DNA from: Miltochrista miniata
Taxonomy: Eukaryota; Arthropoda; Insecta; Lepidoptera; Erebidae
DNA: 64,000 nucleotides
NCBI GenBank assembly: GCA_933228765.1
Contig: OW121757.1
Coordinates: 3,544,001 to 3,608,000 of the forward strand
Direction: 5' to 3'
Shown here: positions 51,801 to 54,391 of the stretch, piece after piece
How positions within the stretch are numbered: position 1 is the stretch's first letter
Layout: each line of letters opens with the position of its first letter
Notes under the pieces: generated by a model
Database searches by the model: none
Told to the model about the DNA's origin: nothing
What the model saw: the letters and a program-made list of their open reading frames with translations, nothing else
Position numbers and translations under genes: made by a program

Positions 51801-54391
51801 TTATCACACTAATAAAATGAATTTTGCATTAAGCAGAGTAGCTTATGTGCTCTAAACACATCAAAATAAATTCAGGTAAAATTGTGTTATCGACCAATTT
51901 ATTAGTAAGGGCCATCGACAAAATTGGTTTAACGTCCTAATTTTTACAATTAGAAGGAAGGTAAAAGGCTTTATACGACAATAGACTAAAATTTATTGAC
52001 CAGTAAATTGACTTATTTTGAAATTCTATAATAATTACCAACCACTAAAATGTTTTATGCCGTAAAAATTTCTAAAAATGGTATGGCTAAATGTTTTAAA
52101 ATAATAATTTTTTAAATCATGTGCAGGCTAAATGACTTATCAGTATTTAGCTGCTGTCATGGGCGCTTTATGAACCAAAATCAAAAATTGAGTGGATTTA
52201 AAACACAAAAATATACTAAAATATCGAAAATCACCGGTGTCTGAACGACCACCAAAGTGCTCAGATTAAATCGTTACCTAGACCATTCGAAAGAGAAAAA
52301 TCAAGCGATTCTAACGATATATATAACTCATATTCGACCAAATTGGCTGTTAATGCAGTTTGCCTTTCCAGCGTCTCAACAGTAAAATAAAGTCGGGCTA
52401 AGAGACACTATACTTAAGAGATACTTGATACTAGGAGTAGTCCAATTTCGGCATTAGTAGACAAGTTATCCCTGAAATTTTACCAAGCATAGCATAGTCA
52501 GATGACAACTAGTTTTAAAAAATTGTTTATTACAATAATAATTCGAAAGAATCAAGACTGGACTGTTAAATATAAAACACCACGCCGCAAAAAAGTTCAA
52601 CCAGGTAAGTATCTTCTGTTATCATAAAACCTATTTTTCACGCATAATGACCGTCTCAAGTGGAAAGGAAAATCGGAAAATCAAACAACAACGCAGAGTT
52701 AAAGTGGGGGCAATAAATTCCCAATACGCACTTGATGGCAAATGGGAATTTTATTCCCAATTGCCACCTGGTAGCAATCTATGTGTAGGTAGGCGAATGG
52801 GAAGATACCGTTGATGTCAGTTTTCCAGTGGGATAGATAGTAATAGTTTTTAAAGTCGTCAATTTTGTACGGAACCCTTAGTGCGTGAGTCCCAGTCGCA
52901 CTTGACTGTTTTATTACTAGAAAGTTAAAATATTTGTGGTCACCTGACCGCTGCGCCACAAGCTGCGCCTAGCAGTTAATTAGTTACACCACTGCAACGT
53001 CATTATAAAAACAAACAAATAACAAACAATTTATTACGTAAATAGTTTGCATAAAATTTTACTGGTTCTTATAATAGTTTCATCGCATATTTTTTAAATT
53101 CTACTAACAAAGTGTACAAAATTGTAACAGTGTGCGGCGTGAAAAGAAACGGGCGGCGCGCAACAATACGATACCTACTTAGACGATACGACTGGGTTAT
53201 ACTTGATCCTAGCGACTGGCACTGCGAACCCCCTCTCTACCCGCGCAGACTGCGGGGATAATATTTAATAGAAAACTCTTTTTATTTTTTAATTCACTGA
53301 CTAATGTGTTAGAATTTTTTGTATTATTCTTGTTAGATATTTAAGGAACAGTAGCAACAAACTCTAATATCTCTAATATTTTATTTAAGCAGTAATCGAT
53401 TATAAAAGATAAGATTAATGAAAACAAAAAAGTATGTGGAGTAATTTGTTAGAATTTCGTTTCGTGCATTTATTTATGAATTCCACGTTACAATACGTTT
53501 GTTTTATAGACTGTAATATTTTTGTCACTGAGCTAGGCCCTAAAAATCATTTCTTGTAATTAACGGGTAAACCCGTGGGTGAAATTGTTAGAAAATGTAA
53601 ATATATATCGGCAATTATTAGCTTAACACCATAGCGCAAAGATTTTTATCTCTAATTCAATATCCTTTCAGTTATAGAATTGACGTACAAATACCTAAAC
53701 TATACCTAGCCCCGACCTCAGATCTGTTAGAAAACGCTACAGTAGCATTATATATACCTATCTCACACACTGTAAAAAAAAAACCAACTTTAGAATTATA
53801 GGAACTTTATAACTTTCTCGTACCGGACTATATTAGTAGATATAGCAATCTGATCAGAGGGCAAGGGAGGGGAACAGTCGCGAGCTAACATGCAGGCGTC
53901 TATAGATATCAAGGTAATACTATCATCTCGATATAGGCTGCAAGAAGTTCGCCAAGGTAGCATATTGAGGCCGTTGTTGTTACTCACATACAAACATACA
54001 TAATAGTCAATTTATATCTGTACTAATATATAAGAGAAATATTTGATTGTTTCTTTGCATTGAATAGGCTCCGAAACTACCGAACTGATTTGAGAAATAC
54101 TTTTAATGTTGGGAAGCTACACTGTCCCTGGGTAACATAGGCTGTATTTTATTCCCGTATTCCCACGGAAACGGAAACGACGGGGGTGAAACCGCATGAT
54201 ATTGGCTAGTCTTTGATATATTTTTATTTTGTCGACAGGACATCCTGATGCTATGCTGGGCCTACCGATCCCACGAGCGCCCTGATTTCCCCTCCCTCCT
54301 CAACACCCTTCAAAAGTTACCCCGGAAGCGACTAGCCCGCTCCCCTTCCCACCCCGTACACCTATCACGATCTGCAGACTCAGTGTTCTGA
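10409..54391 (+). CDS. KSR: Kinase suppressor of Ras, whole gene (18 coding exons)
   Basis: Joined exons encode 840 residues. KSR is the membrane-recruited scaffold of the Ras-RAF-MEK-ERK pathway: it binds RAF and MEK through its kinase-like domain, and 14-3-3 and ERK through its linker. Order seen: CA1 region with coiled coil and WLRVVGL (about 1-150); 14-3-3 site KSRSHES (227-233); C1 zinc finger H309-C355 with all eight ligands; Ser/Thr/Pro/His-rich linker; FHFP ERK-docking motif (460-463); RWPRQNS before the kinase domain; pseudokinase about 543-815 with GAGRFGTV, VAVK (K576), HKDLKTKN, DFGLF and LCYLAPE. HKD in place of HRD is typical of KSR. Exons cover 2.5 kb of a 44-kb gene; most intron DNA is mobile. 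Exon phases all agree, so the model is strong, though 5' UTR exons and alternative exons are unknown. No clear poly(A) signal was found near the stop. Confidence 0.95.
11830..12181 (+). mobile_element. LINE 3' end with poly(A)
   Basis: Encodes FLPRTLRLWNDLPASAFPNA, YSMGFFKGALRRFLQGRQ, the C-terminal block typical of insect non-LTR ORF2 proteins (RTxRxWNxLPxxxF...FFKxxxxRxL). It then has a 3' UTR (GTCTGCCACCGTAGTGGTAT) and a 13-A tail at 12169-12181. Strongly 5'-truncated. Confidence 0.85.
12574..13246 (+). mobile_element. Helitron-like (Lep1-type) element with expanded CT tract
   Basis: Begins TCTATACTAATATTATAAAG and ends GCAGGTCAGCTAG, the ends of non-autonomous Helitron-like elements common in Lepidoptera. 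Internal landmarks: CTGAACCGATTTTAAAAATT and CGAATAGGAGCGGAGCAG. A 180-base CT-rich microsatellite lies within it. Confidence 0.8.
12783..12962. repeat. CT-rich microsatellite
   Basis: Pure pyrimidine tract of CT and CCCT/CTCCC units on the + strand, about 180 bases. Open frames on both strands (SLSLSL; RERERE) result from the repeat and are not genes. Confidence 0.95.
13590..13920 (-). mobile_element. SINE-like repeat, - strand copy
   Basis: TACATACATACATACAATTG, then ATCACGCCTTTTATCCCCGA and AGGTGTAGGCAGAGGCATAT, is the reverse of the CTCTGCCTACC..GGGGATAAAGGCGTGAT..(TATG)n tail seen at 23032, 30240 and 45535. The body runs on past TGCCATTTTACTGGCAACCG to about 13920. Confidence 0.75.
13962..14099 (+). 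CDS. KSR: KSR exon 2
   Basis: Residues 56-101, GKLVKHFSQQLVIK to LAQWLRVVGLTPDSIE. GKLVKxFSxQL and the QWLRVVG block are the signature of the KSR N-terminal CA1/SAM-like domain, which binds BRAF. Acceptor TTCCAG, donor GTAAGG, phase 0. Confidence 0.95.
14194..14340 (+). mobile_element. Truncated TCTATACTAATATTATAAAG element
   Basis: Starts TCTATACTAATATTATAAAG, followed by AGGAAAGATTTGATTGTTTG and CTACTGAACCGATTTGAATA. It lacks the usual end. It matches the fuller copies at 25533-25730 (- strand), 37015-37216 (- strand) and 54018-54210. Confidence 0.75.
14700..14962 (+). mobile_element. R1-like LINE 3' UTR with poly(A)
   Basis: Sequence such as CCTAGGCGAGGCCGCAGTGG, CTGTTGGGAGACCTGGAGTA and TTCCAACCGTAGGCTGTTAG ends in an A-rich run at 14949-14965. 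The same text is inverted at 50380-50560 and partly at 59590-59770. Confidence 0.7.
15604..15920 (+). mobile_element. RTE-type LINE C-terminal fragment
   Basis: Reads SLRDRLRNETIRQRTKVVDI, ARRISTLKWQ, then after frame slips GRPPARWTDDLEK and a YVQQW end (GAGGCCTACGTCCAGCAGTGG). This is the 3' end of RTE-clade ORF2 (LRNExIRxRTKVxDxxxRIxxLKW). Frameshifts show it is dead. A related - strand fragment is at 36253-36425. Confidence 0.8.
16145..16378 (+). mobile_element. LINE 3' end fragment
   Basis: RFKRSFLCRTIKTWNDLPAH, VFPSSYNPGFFKRSVKRHI and a stop at 16277-16279, followed by the 3' UTR (GTGGCCCCCAATCGCTAGAT, GGTGGCGACGTCAATTTGGC) and an A-rich end. The UTR reappears at 36903-36990. Confidence 0.82.
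17317..17455 (+). CDS. KSR: KSR exon 3
   Basis: Residues 102-147 plus one base: AVVSRVASLEALRERSDHEM to AMHRLRTYI. This helical segment ends the CA1 region. Acceptor CCCCAG; donor GTGAGA leaves phase 1. The frame stays open for about 36 codons into the intron, which I treat as chance. Confidence 0.9.
17620..17799. mobile_element. Inverted-repeat (MITE-like) element
   Basis: Arms TAGTCTGTCCAACTGTTTAT.. (17620-17649) and its inverted copy (17770-17799) with one or two mismatches and a 120-base AT-rich spacer. Non-coding, in KSR intron 3. Confidence 0.75.
18123..18272 (+). CDS. KSR: KSR exon 4
   Basis: Residues 148-197: EALGRGEGNAELQLFWDSWE, then RHARASPRAPRAKHNHEP and a lysine-rich end. It links the CA1 region to the Ser/Pro-rich linker. 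Phase 1 in, phase 1 out, donor GTAAGT. A MITE-bearing repeat starts about 40 bases downstream. Confidence 0.88.
   Translation, partial: RLSVEARVTQSCSCSGTRGSVTRAPRLELPERNTTTSHTTLPTRRKTSH
18313..18775. repeat. Interspersed repeat, copy 1 (occupied by a MITE)
   Basis: GGCGGAAACTCCATACAAAT, then TAAGGCT | insertion | GGCTAAGCAAATGT and GGGGAAGCTTGCTCAGTGGG. It matches 54510-54745, which lacks the insertion. Same orientation as its partner. Confidence 0.85.
18412..18659. mobile_element. MITE with GGCTGRTTTTAGAGTCGC ends
   Basis: About 248 bases. The left end AGGCTGATTTTAGAGTCGC.. is inverted at the right (..GCGACTCTAAAACCAGCCT), and the interior is GC-rich and itself partly self-complementary (GGTCAGCG, CGCTGACC runs). 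Comparison with the empty site at 54603 shows it is a clean insertion, most simply with a TA duplication. Confidence 0.85.
19352..19558. mobile_element. Inverted-repeat element before KSR exon 5
   Basis: CACAAATTAGAGATAGTACG.. (19352-19390) and its complement (19518-19558) with a spacer of about 130 bases. It ends 80 bases before the exon 5 acceptor. Confidence 0.75.
19638..19779 (+). CDS. KSR: KSR exon 5 (14-3-3 site)
   Basis: Residues 198-244, a Pro/Ser-rich linker ending LTKSRSHESQLSVRPDASDL. KSRSHES resembles the conserved 14-3-3 binding site around Ser297 of mammalian KSR1 (RSKSHE); the candidate phospho-Ser here is S230. Acceptor TTCCAG, donor GTATGC, phase 2 out. Confidence 0.9.
20037..20223 (+). 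mobile_element. Short Helitron-like element
   Basis: 187 bases from TCTATATATATAAAAATCAA to GTTGCGCGGGTCAGCTAG. It sits between a 5' A and a 3' T, the AT target expected of Helitrons, with TC start and CTAG end. No coding capacity. Confidence 0.82.
20295..20450 (+). mobile_element. LINE 3' end fragment
   Basis: LYGRS and RRLLQGRHRECSASGVANVH-like text, then CCATAGGTTATGGTAACCAC and CTGTCTGCCACCTTAGTAGT, related to 11830-12181 and 38375-38515. Confidence 0.65.
20666..20786 (+). CDS. KSR: KSR exon 6
   Basis: Residues 245-285, SDNSQSSAVGTAECTPPASP onward to PLAYTYNNN, low-complexity linker before the C1 domain. Donor GTGAGT, phase 0. The minisatellite begins about 90 bases after this donor. 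Confidence 0.88.
20787..20875. other. KSR intron 6, start
   Basis: Short AT-rich intron sequence between the exon 6 donor and the minisatellite. Confidence 0.6.
20876..22846. repeat. 31-bp minisatellite, about 63 units
   Basis: Tandem unit CACTCAGCACTTCCATGTGG plus TTGGTGAGAGT (31 bases), nearly perfect over about 1.97 kb. Variation is mostly at two sites (TTCC/TTTC and CACT/CACC). The first few units (20876-20960) are the most diverged, as is usual for array edges. It lies wholly in KSR intron 6 and appears untranslated. Each unit contains GGTGAGAGT, which resembles a splice donor. Confidence 0.97.
22895..23103 (+). mobile_element. SINE-like repeat with (TATG)n tail
   Basis: TAAGCCCAGTTAAAGGCCTT, GACCTGCGCCTGTCCGTTTC, ATTACGTGGGACATAAAACT, CTCTGCCTACCGCTTCGGGG, then GTGATTATATGTATGTATGT. 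The tail ends about 14 bases before the KSR exon 7 acceptor. Best partner copy is 30085-30299. Confidence 0.8.
23118..23296 (+). CDS. KSR: KSR exon 7 (C1 domain, first part)
   Basis: Residues 286-344. HRFTKKFNMIATCDFCDKQM and ALKCKECKFKCH provide H309, C321, C324, C336, C339 and H344 of a phorbol-ester/DAG-type C1 finger. In KSR this atypical C1 domain directs membrane recruitment without classical phorbol binding. Acceptor TTGCAG, donor GTATGC, phase 2. Confidence 0.97.
23640..24124 (+). mobile_element. LINE ORF2 C-terminal fragment sharing the SINE tail
   Basis: Reads YGSESWVLQETHESKINAVE, MRSLRSL, then after a frameshift near 23740 MDKERNCVIREHCGLTEDVV, TKIEKGMLRWFGHVERMDEN and so on to a stop at about 24049. 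This is a common lepidopteran non-LTR ORF2 tail. The 3' UTR is short and ends CTCTGCCTATCCCGTCGGGA, then (TATG)n, the same end as the SINE-like repeats around it. Confidence 0.85.
24408..25524 (+). mobile_element. Helitron-like element with internal duplication
   Basis: Starts near TCTATCCATACTAATATTAT and ends TTGCTCGGGTCAGCTAG. Bases about 24433-24780 recur at about 24797-25115 (AACTGAAGAGTTTGTTTG, TTATTGAGGATGGCTA, TAGGAGCGGAGCAG), so a ~365-base interior block is tandemly duplicated. No transposase. Confidence 0.78.
25533..25730 (-). mobile_element. TCTATACTAATATTATAAAG element, - strand
   Basis: Reverse copy: GGGAACGTCACGCGGTTTCA ... AATATTAGTATAGATTT. About 200 bases, very similar to 37015-37216. 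It abuts the end of the preceding Helitron-like element. Confidence 0.78.
25951..26087 (+). mobile_element. SINE copy 2, 5' part (split by LINE)
   Basis: CAGGCGCTGGAGGTCGTGGG, TTCGATTCCCACCGGAGACA, AAGTATGTAAGTATTAATATC, matching 6155-6290 of SINE copy 1. The first ~40 bases (A box) are missing. The SINE resumes at 29792 after the inserted LINE. Confidence 0.85.
26088..26840 (+). pseudogene. LINE copy 2 ORF2, middle part
   Basis: Corresponds to copy 1 residues about 268-518 (linker and start of RT, up to FRPISVLPTFSKIFEK). The endonuclease is absent through 5' truncation. The reading frame then breaks at the 868-base insertion. Confidence 0.88.
26841..27708. mobile_element. 868-bp insertion inside LINE copy 2
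   Basis: Sequence absent from LINE copy 1 at base 2741, placed between GAAAAG and GTAATGC. AAAAGG appears at both edges (26836-26841 and 27704-27709), consistent with a short target duplication. It has no clear inverted ends and no ORF; contents include a loose repeat of ATTGACTC.. and AGGACCATCAAA. Class unknown. Confidence 0.75.
27711..28991 (+). pseudogene. LINE copy 2 RT and C-terminal part
   Basis: The open frame of 426 codons includes QFGFTRGRSTTDA, DLSKAFDCVQHQ, GVPQGSILGP and FADDTS, like copy 1. Its last 15 codons, after HPs SIKDF, come from the second insertion at 28943 and not from the LINE. It is not a complete protein, as the first half of RT is separated by 868 bases. Confidence 0.88.
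28943..29556. mobile_element. 614-bp insertion in the LINE copy 2 C-terminus
   Basis: Absent from copy 1 between AAAGACTTT and CTAGAAGACAAGG. The ends are weakly inverted: ATAACACATT at left and AATGTACTAT at right (complement ATAGTACATT). Within it, TGATAATTACAGCC (29450) and GGCTGTAATTATCA (29512) form a second inverted pair. No coding region. Confidence 0.72.
29792..29892 (+). mobile_element. SINE copy 2, 3' part
   Basis: TCCGTGGTCTGATACCCATA to GAAATGTCCGTGAATATTTA continues exactly where 26087 stopped, matching 6288-6385 of copy 1. It ends just before KSR exon 8. Confidence 0.85.
29903..29985 (+). CDS. KSR: KSR exon 8 (C1 domain end)
   Basis: Residues 345-372: RDCESKVPPSCGLPPEFVDA and FKEKIQKD. 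C347 and C355 complete the zinc ligands with exact C1 spacing (H-x2-C-x7-C). The acceptor TTTCAG is only about 10 bases after the end of the SINE split by the nested LINE, so mobile DNA directly abuts the splice site. Phase 1 out. Confidence 0.95.
30085..30299 (+). mobile_element. SINE-like repeat with (TATG)n tail
   Basis: GGTTGCCAGTAAAATGGCAG, ACTGCGCCTGTCCATTTAAA, ACCACCTATTACGTGGGACA, CTCTGCCTACCCCTTCGGGG, ATAAAGGCGTGAACATATG, TATGTATGTA. The most complete member of this family in the window. Confidence 0.82.
30580..31510 (-). mobile_element. GC-rich repeat, probably a - strand non-LTR element
   Basis: A sharply bounded GC-rich block in AT-rich intron DNA. A T run at its left edge (30580-30589) reads as poly(A) on the - strand, suggesting a retroposed element. 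It contains two diverged direct units of about 160 bases (about 31040-31195 and 31205-31340; shared GCAGTGC..CTCCC, TTTGCCGCCATC, CTCGCCAG, GGCCCAGCACTG). Frames on both strands are open only because of base composition. Confidence 0.5.
31511..32147. other. KSR intron 8, right part
   Basis: No gene assigned. GCGGCCCACGAGTACAAGAG (31899) and CTCTTTTACTCGTGGGCCAC (32001) form an inverted pair about 100 bases apart; the enclosed GC-rich sequence has short open frames that look non-coding. Confidence 0.55.
32148..32260 (+). CDS. KSR: KSR exon 9
   Basis: Residues 373-410: ATVGYYGYVSPVVGRGAGLL, SSHSRRKHQPPPGPPHHA. Basic and proline-rich linker. Acceptor TTGCAG, donor GTAATA, phase 1 in and 0 out. 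Confidence 0.85.
32261..33663. other. KSR intron 9, left part
   Basis: AT-rich. Bases 32726-32800 carry a piece of the ACCTCACGCGGTTTCACCCG family found at 25548 and 37022. No gene seen. Confidence 0.6.
33664..33858. repeat. Interspersed repeat, pair with 6387-6577
   Basis: GCGACCTAGGGAGTAACTCA to AAAGGTTACACACACATAC, about 90 percent alike to the copy at 6387 by eye, same orientation. Confidence 0.8.
33859..35489. other. KSR intron 9, right part
   Basis: AT-rich intron without recognised repeats except short low-complexity runs. A possible small alternative exon is noted at 35098-35158. Confidence 0.5.
35490..35649 (+). CDS. KSR: KSR exon 10 (Ser/His-rich linker, FHFP motif)
   Basis: Residues 411-463: GPDSSSNTSSCNSSTPSSPA as in other KSRs, then a His/Pro stretch (HHPHPHPPSHTHHHHPP) and QQFHFP. 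FHFP fits the FxFP (DEF) docking motif by which KSR binds active ERK. Acceptor TTCCAG, donor GTGAGT, phase 1 out. Confidence 0.92.
36120..36233 (+). CDS. KSR: KSR exon 11
   Basis: Residues 464-501: EVKPVVSSPNHVTGTHTSVQ, SPARQHDQKEDFSVSVRS. Linker with several SP sites that could be ERK targets. Acceptor TTGCAG, donor GTGAGT, phase 1. A minus-strand RTE fragment starts about 20 bases into the following intron. Confidence 0.88.
36253..36425 (-). mobile_element. RTE-type LINE fragment, - strand
   Basis: The reverse of the text at 15720-15910: CACTGCTGGACGTAGGCCTC at the 3' end, and TTTTCCAGGTCGTCGGTCCATC coding for the WTDDLEK region. Truncated at both ends. Confidence 0.75.
36435..36566 (+). 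mobile_element. LINE copy 3, 3' UTR only
   Basis: GGGACCAGACTGAGTTTCTT, CTTCTCAGTCTGTAGCATTT, ending AATTTTATTTTATTTTG. The same 3' end as the LINEs at 4068 and 29645, extremely 5'-truncated. Confidence 0.88.
36903..36992 (+). mobile_element. LINE 3' UTR fragment
   Basis: GAGTGGCCCCCAATCGCTAG, ATGCGCCACGGCTTACCATC, GGTGGCGACGTCAATTTGGC, then an A run. Matches 16297-16378. Confidence 0.75.
37015..37216 (-). mobile_element. TCTATACTAATATTATAAAG element, - strand
   Basis: CGGACGTCACGCGGTTTCAC to TATAATATTAGTATAGA, a near twin of 25533-25730. Confidence 0.8.
37353..37459 (+). CDS. KSR: KSR exon 12
   Basis: Residues 502-537: AESLSGSGSTDSSGCQRGDS, LDLSGKGDARWPRQNS. RWPRQNS just before the kinase domain resembles a second 14-3-3 type RxxS site. 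Acceptor GTGTAG, donor GTGAGT, phase 0 out. Confidence 0.9.
37965..38400 (+). pseudogene. P-element/THAP9-like transposase fragment
   Basis: A peptide VRLTTQLFSKSVADALGMQN (from about 38036), preceded in another frame by KKGVHLGGKIRKDL, resembles the P-element-type pattern in which K-x-V-R-L-A-x-Q-x-x-S-x-S-V-A-x-A-L lies in the transposase core. It continues YWNIFIYNSGIVNSSIQKNI with interruptions. About 60-100 residues of similarity, no complete catalytic core. Identity is by motif memory only. Confidence 0.5.
38375..38518 (+). mobile_element. LINE 3' end fragment
   Basis: GGTATTTAAAAAGTTGGCAG, GATGTTGCAAATGTCCATAG, GCTTGTCTGCCACTTAAGTA and an A-rich end, related to 20295-20450 and 12060-12181. 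Confidence 0.65.
38690..39040. mobile_element. Inverted-repeat element, ~350 bp
   Basis: GCGATTACCATTCAAAAAAA.. near 38693 is inverted at ..TTTGAATGGTAATCGC near 39020; arms exceed 100 bases with mismatches (AATTCTCGACCATAATG / AAGGTCGAGAATTGC). A third, diverged part-copy lies between at 38830-38880. Non-coding. Confidence 0.8.
39640..40110. repeat. Degenerate ~40-bp repeats (CACACATTACACCCTTGTGG)
   Basis: Recurring text TATACCTATACACATTACAC, CCTTGTGGCACGCCATAAGT in at least eight imperfect units; outlying units at 37486-37520 and 40310-40380. Bases 39769-39905 interrupt the array with a different repeat. Confidence 0.75.
39769..39905 (+). mobile_element. Retroposon tail inserted in the 40-bp array
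   Basis: GAGTTTCTTGCCAGTTCTTC, CCGAGCTGGTGGTAGTGAC, ending GAAATAAATGTTTTTTTTGA. This resembles a non-LTR 3' UTR; the array continues on both sides. Confidence 0.65.
40400..41815. other. KSR intron 12, right part
   Basis: AT-rich intron; a decayed SINE-like piece at 41310-41385 (GGTAGTCGTTAAGCCTAGTT). No gene seen. Confidence 0.6.
41816..41992 (+). CDS. KSR: KSR exon 13 (pseudokinase N-lobe)
   Basis: Residues 538-596. SMKEWDIPYDELRLFEVIG, GAGRFGTVYRGSWHG and AVAVKVLHV cover the KSR-specific EWDIP lead, the glycine loop and the subdomain II lysine K576. Mammalian KSR1/2 have Arg at this lysine, whereas fly and worm KSR keep Lys. Donor GTATGT, phase 0. Confidence 0.97.
42318..42965. mobile_element. 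Lepidopteran interspersed repeat, copy 1
   Basis: Begins TAGGGTTTCGTAGCCAAATG, GCAAAAACGGAACCCTTATA, TCTGTCCGTCTGTCTGTCCG and ends CTCGCACTTGGCCGGTTTTT. The left part is repeated at 62153-62446. Non-coding; class not determined. Confidence 0.75.
43243..43428 (+). CDS. KSR: KSR exon 14
   Basis: Residues 597-658: VATFRKTRHENLVLFMGACM, KPPRLAIVTSLCKGMTLYTH, IHLRKDKFTANKSVIVAQQI. Strongly conserved with RAF/KSR kinases (RHENxxLFMGACM, LAIxTxLCKGxTLY). Acceptor TTGCAG, donor GTACTG, phase 0. Confidence 0.97.
43480..43870 (-). mobile_element. R1-like LINE C-terminal fragment, - strand
   Basis: - strand reads MAECTVWSGP near 43830, like the AECPAW end of R1-type CCHC regions, with the ARTMAS text equal to that at 50630. 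Frames are broken. Inside KSR intron 14. Confidence 0.6.
43926..44165 (+). pseudogene. LINE reverse transcriptase fragment
   Basis: VIYTDFEKAFDRVDHVSLFA (RT motif A), QLSKLG, then in a second frame YLSNRYQAVDVTGFRWDF and NNYSGVPQGCLLGTSF (motif B). One frameshift near 44000; ends before the catalytic YADD. It belongs to a family other than the LINE at 985. Confidence 0.85.
44255..44415 (+). mobile_element. Decayed SINE-like repeat before KSR exon 15
   Basis: GAAGGCTCACCACTACGTGC, GAATGTGGGCGTATAATGTG, CCACTGCCTACCCTCTCGGG, GATAAAGTAATGAC. Its end is about 15 bases from the exon 15 acceptor. Confidence 0.65.
44431..44564 (+). CDS. KSR: KSR exon 15 (HKD and DFG motifs)
   Basis: Residues 659-702: GMGYLHARGIIHKDLKTKNI, FLENGKVVITDFGLFSVTKL, CFGN. 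The catalytic-loop HRD is HKD and DFG is kept, the usual KSR pattern of a kinase fold with very weak or no activity. Donor GTAAGT, phase 2. Confidence 0.97.
44894..45007 (+). pseudogene. THAP-domain fragment
   Basis: ATG at 44894 reads MPKPRNYCAVDGCNSTKTQ, then an in-frame TAA, then NLPFLKLPRDEESRVIF. YCAVxGCNS..(N)xxFxxLPRD is the start of a THAP (C2CH) DNA-binding finger: C-x4-C and the F/P positions fit. THAP fingers are found in P-element-type transposases and in domesticated THAP genes. Only the first ~36 residues remain and the stop breaks them. Confidence 0.65.
45058..45098. repeat. GAAAT/GAAAAAT microsatellite
   Basis: Four ATGAA-type units followed by three TGAAAAA-type units. Confidence 0.85.
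45365..45592 (+). mobile_element. SINE-like repeat with (TATG)n tail
   Basis: GTTAAGCCGCTGGTCCCGGT, TGCCAATAAAATAGCAGTCA, TCACCACCTATTACATGGGA, CTCTGCCTTCCCCTTCGGAG, GTGACCATATGTATGTG. The same family as 30085-30299. Confidence 0.78.
45600..46410. other. KSR intron 15, middle
   Basis: AT-rich; a short piece of the CACTTGGCCAGTTTTT repeat end at 46262-46310. No gene seen. Confidence 0.6.
46415..46620 (-). mobile_element. SINE-like repeat, - strand
   Basis: GTTTTGACAGCCCACAGTTG, GGCCTTCAACTTAGCTTAAC, the reverse of the family body at 30100-30150, followed by the CCAACGACTTGAAACAGG region. Confidence 0.65.
46810..46941 (+). CDS. KSR: KSR exon 16 (activation-segment end)
   Basis: Residues 703-746: NLRGDSLGIPAGWLCYLAPE, LCRALTPHHSLILPFSKATD, VYAFG. 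LCYLAPE is the KSR form of the APE motif. Acceptor TCCCAG, donor GTGAGT, phase 2. Confidence 0.96.
47392..47521 (+). CDS. KSR: KSR exon 17
   Basis: Residues 747-790: GTVWYELLCGEYPFKTQPPE, AVIWQVGKGVKQSLANMQAS, RDIK. The 3' part of this exon, with its donor GTAATG, has been copied twice downstream (47632-47775 and 53834-53990). Only this first copy joins correctly to exons 16 and 18. Confidence 0.96.
47632..47775 (+). pseudogene. KSR exon 17 partial copy 2
   Basis: GGCAAGGGGGAGAAACAGTT through CATGCAGGCGTCTAGAGATA, TCAAG|GTAATG repeats the 3' half of exon 17, its donor and the next ~110 bases, about 163-170 bases downstream of the original. A small insertion makes an in-frame stop (LLAN then TGA), so it cannot replace exon 17. 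The copy is cut at 47775 by the 6-kb element. Confidence 0.88.
47776..48318 (+). repeat. Long inverted arm, left
   Basis: Contains ACAGTGTGTGAGGTAGGTAT, GGTTTACCCGTAAATTACAA, TAATCGATTACTGCTTAAAT and ends near CACATTAGTCA. Matched in reverse by 53298-53830. Confidence 0.93.
48319..49450. other. Interior of long-arm element, left
   Basis: AT-rich apart from a GC-rich patch at 48355-48440 (GGCGCGAGAGACATCGACGC). No ORF of note and no gene recognised. Confidence 0.55.
49460..50030 (-). pseudogene. RNase H-domain remnant of a retroelement
   Basis: - strand 50026-49838 reads VVQIIKEMVSMCEITAITES, AQIIYYQINSGKATIYSDSE, VALKF, matching the RNase HI core (E..AI.ES...I, TIYSDSxxAL with catalytic Asp). 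Further on, WVPGT..SGDETVDNLAPEGP matches the WVPGHxGxxGNExADxLAxxG end in broken frames. From a non-LTR element with an RNase H domain; dead. Confidence 0.72.
50370..51100 (-). pseudogene. R1-like LINE 3' end (ORF2 C-terminus and UTR)
   Basis: - strand reads RSWTSCWRRAMVLSPAGC and, in the adjacent frame, GHGSFGKYLWRIHRKTTAEC, QHCKERSEDTALYTLVECT, a CCHC-like C-terminal motif of R1-clade ORF2 (GHGxFxxYLxRI...CxxC....DTxxHTLxxC). A frameshift divides it. The UTR (50380-50560) matches 14700-14950 inverted. Confidence 0.75.
51101..53297. other. Interior of long-arm element, right
   Basis: AT-rich, no gene recognised. A hairpin lies at 51607-51652. A TTGTACGGAACCCTTAGTGC piece at 52865 is the end of the interspersed repeat seen at 42318. 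Confidence 0.55.
51607..51652. repeat. Hairpin, ~21-bp arms, 4-base loop
   Basis: GACACCCGTTGTCACTAGTC(A) is followed by ATTA and then (T)GACTAGTGACAATGGGTGT; one mismatch. Confidence 0.85.
53298..53830 (-). repeat. Long inverted arm, right
   Basis: Begins TGACTAATGTGTTAGAATTT and ends CTTTCTCGTACCGGACTA. Small indels against the left arm (for instance an extra TCTAATAT around 53370) show independent decay after insertion. Confidence 0.93.
53834..53990 (+). pseudogene. KSR exon 17 partial copy 3
   Basis: TAGATATAGCAATCTGATCA, GAGCTAACATGCAGGCGTCT, ATAGATATCAAG|GTAATA, AAGGTAGCATATTGAGGCCG repeats the same unit as 47602-47775. A premature stop and lost reading frame make it inactive. It begins where the long-arm element ends and lies 250 bases before exon 18. 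Confidence 0.87.
54018..54210 (+). mobile_element. TCTATACTAATATTATAAAG-type element before exon 18
   Basis: TCTGTACTAATATATAAGAG, ATAGGCTCCGAAACTACCGA, ATTCCCGTATTCCCACGGAA, GGGTGAAACCGCATGATATT. + strand copy of the family at 25533 and 37015, ending 28 bases before the KSR exon 18 acceptor. Confidence 0.78.
54239..54391 (+). CDS. KSR: KSR exon 18 (last coding exon)
   Basis: Residues 791-840 and TGA: DILMLCWAYRSHERPDFPSL, LNTLQKLPRKRLARSPSHPV, HLSRSADSVF. CWAYRSHERPDFPSLL is the subdomain XI arginine motif; LARSPSHP matches the KSR tail (RRLSHPGHFW). The acceptor CGACAG is about 28 bases after a mobile repeat copy ends. Confidence 0.96.
   Translation, partial: DILMLCWAYRSHERPDFPSLLNTLQKLPRKRLARSPSHPVHLSRSADSVF

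Larger units (their letters stand above)
47776..53830. mobile_element. 6-kb element with >500-bp inverted arms
   Basis: Left arm 47776-48318 is inverted at 53298-53830, about 95 percent alike by eye except for the outer ~35 bases. The ends read TAGTCCAGTA and, on the other strand, TAGTCCGGTA. TAT flanks both sides (47773-47775, 53831-53833), and the host sequence rejoins cleanly across the element, indicating a 3-bp target duplication or similar. The interior holds broken retroelement parts and no intact transposase, so it is a non-autonomous or decayed long-TIR (foldback) element in KSR intron 17. Superfamily undetermined. Confidence 0.85.
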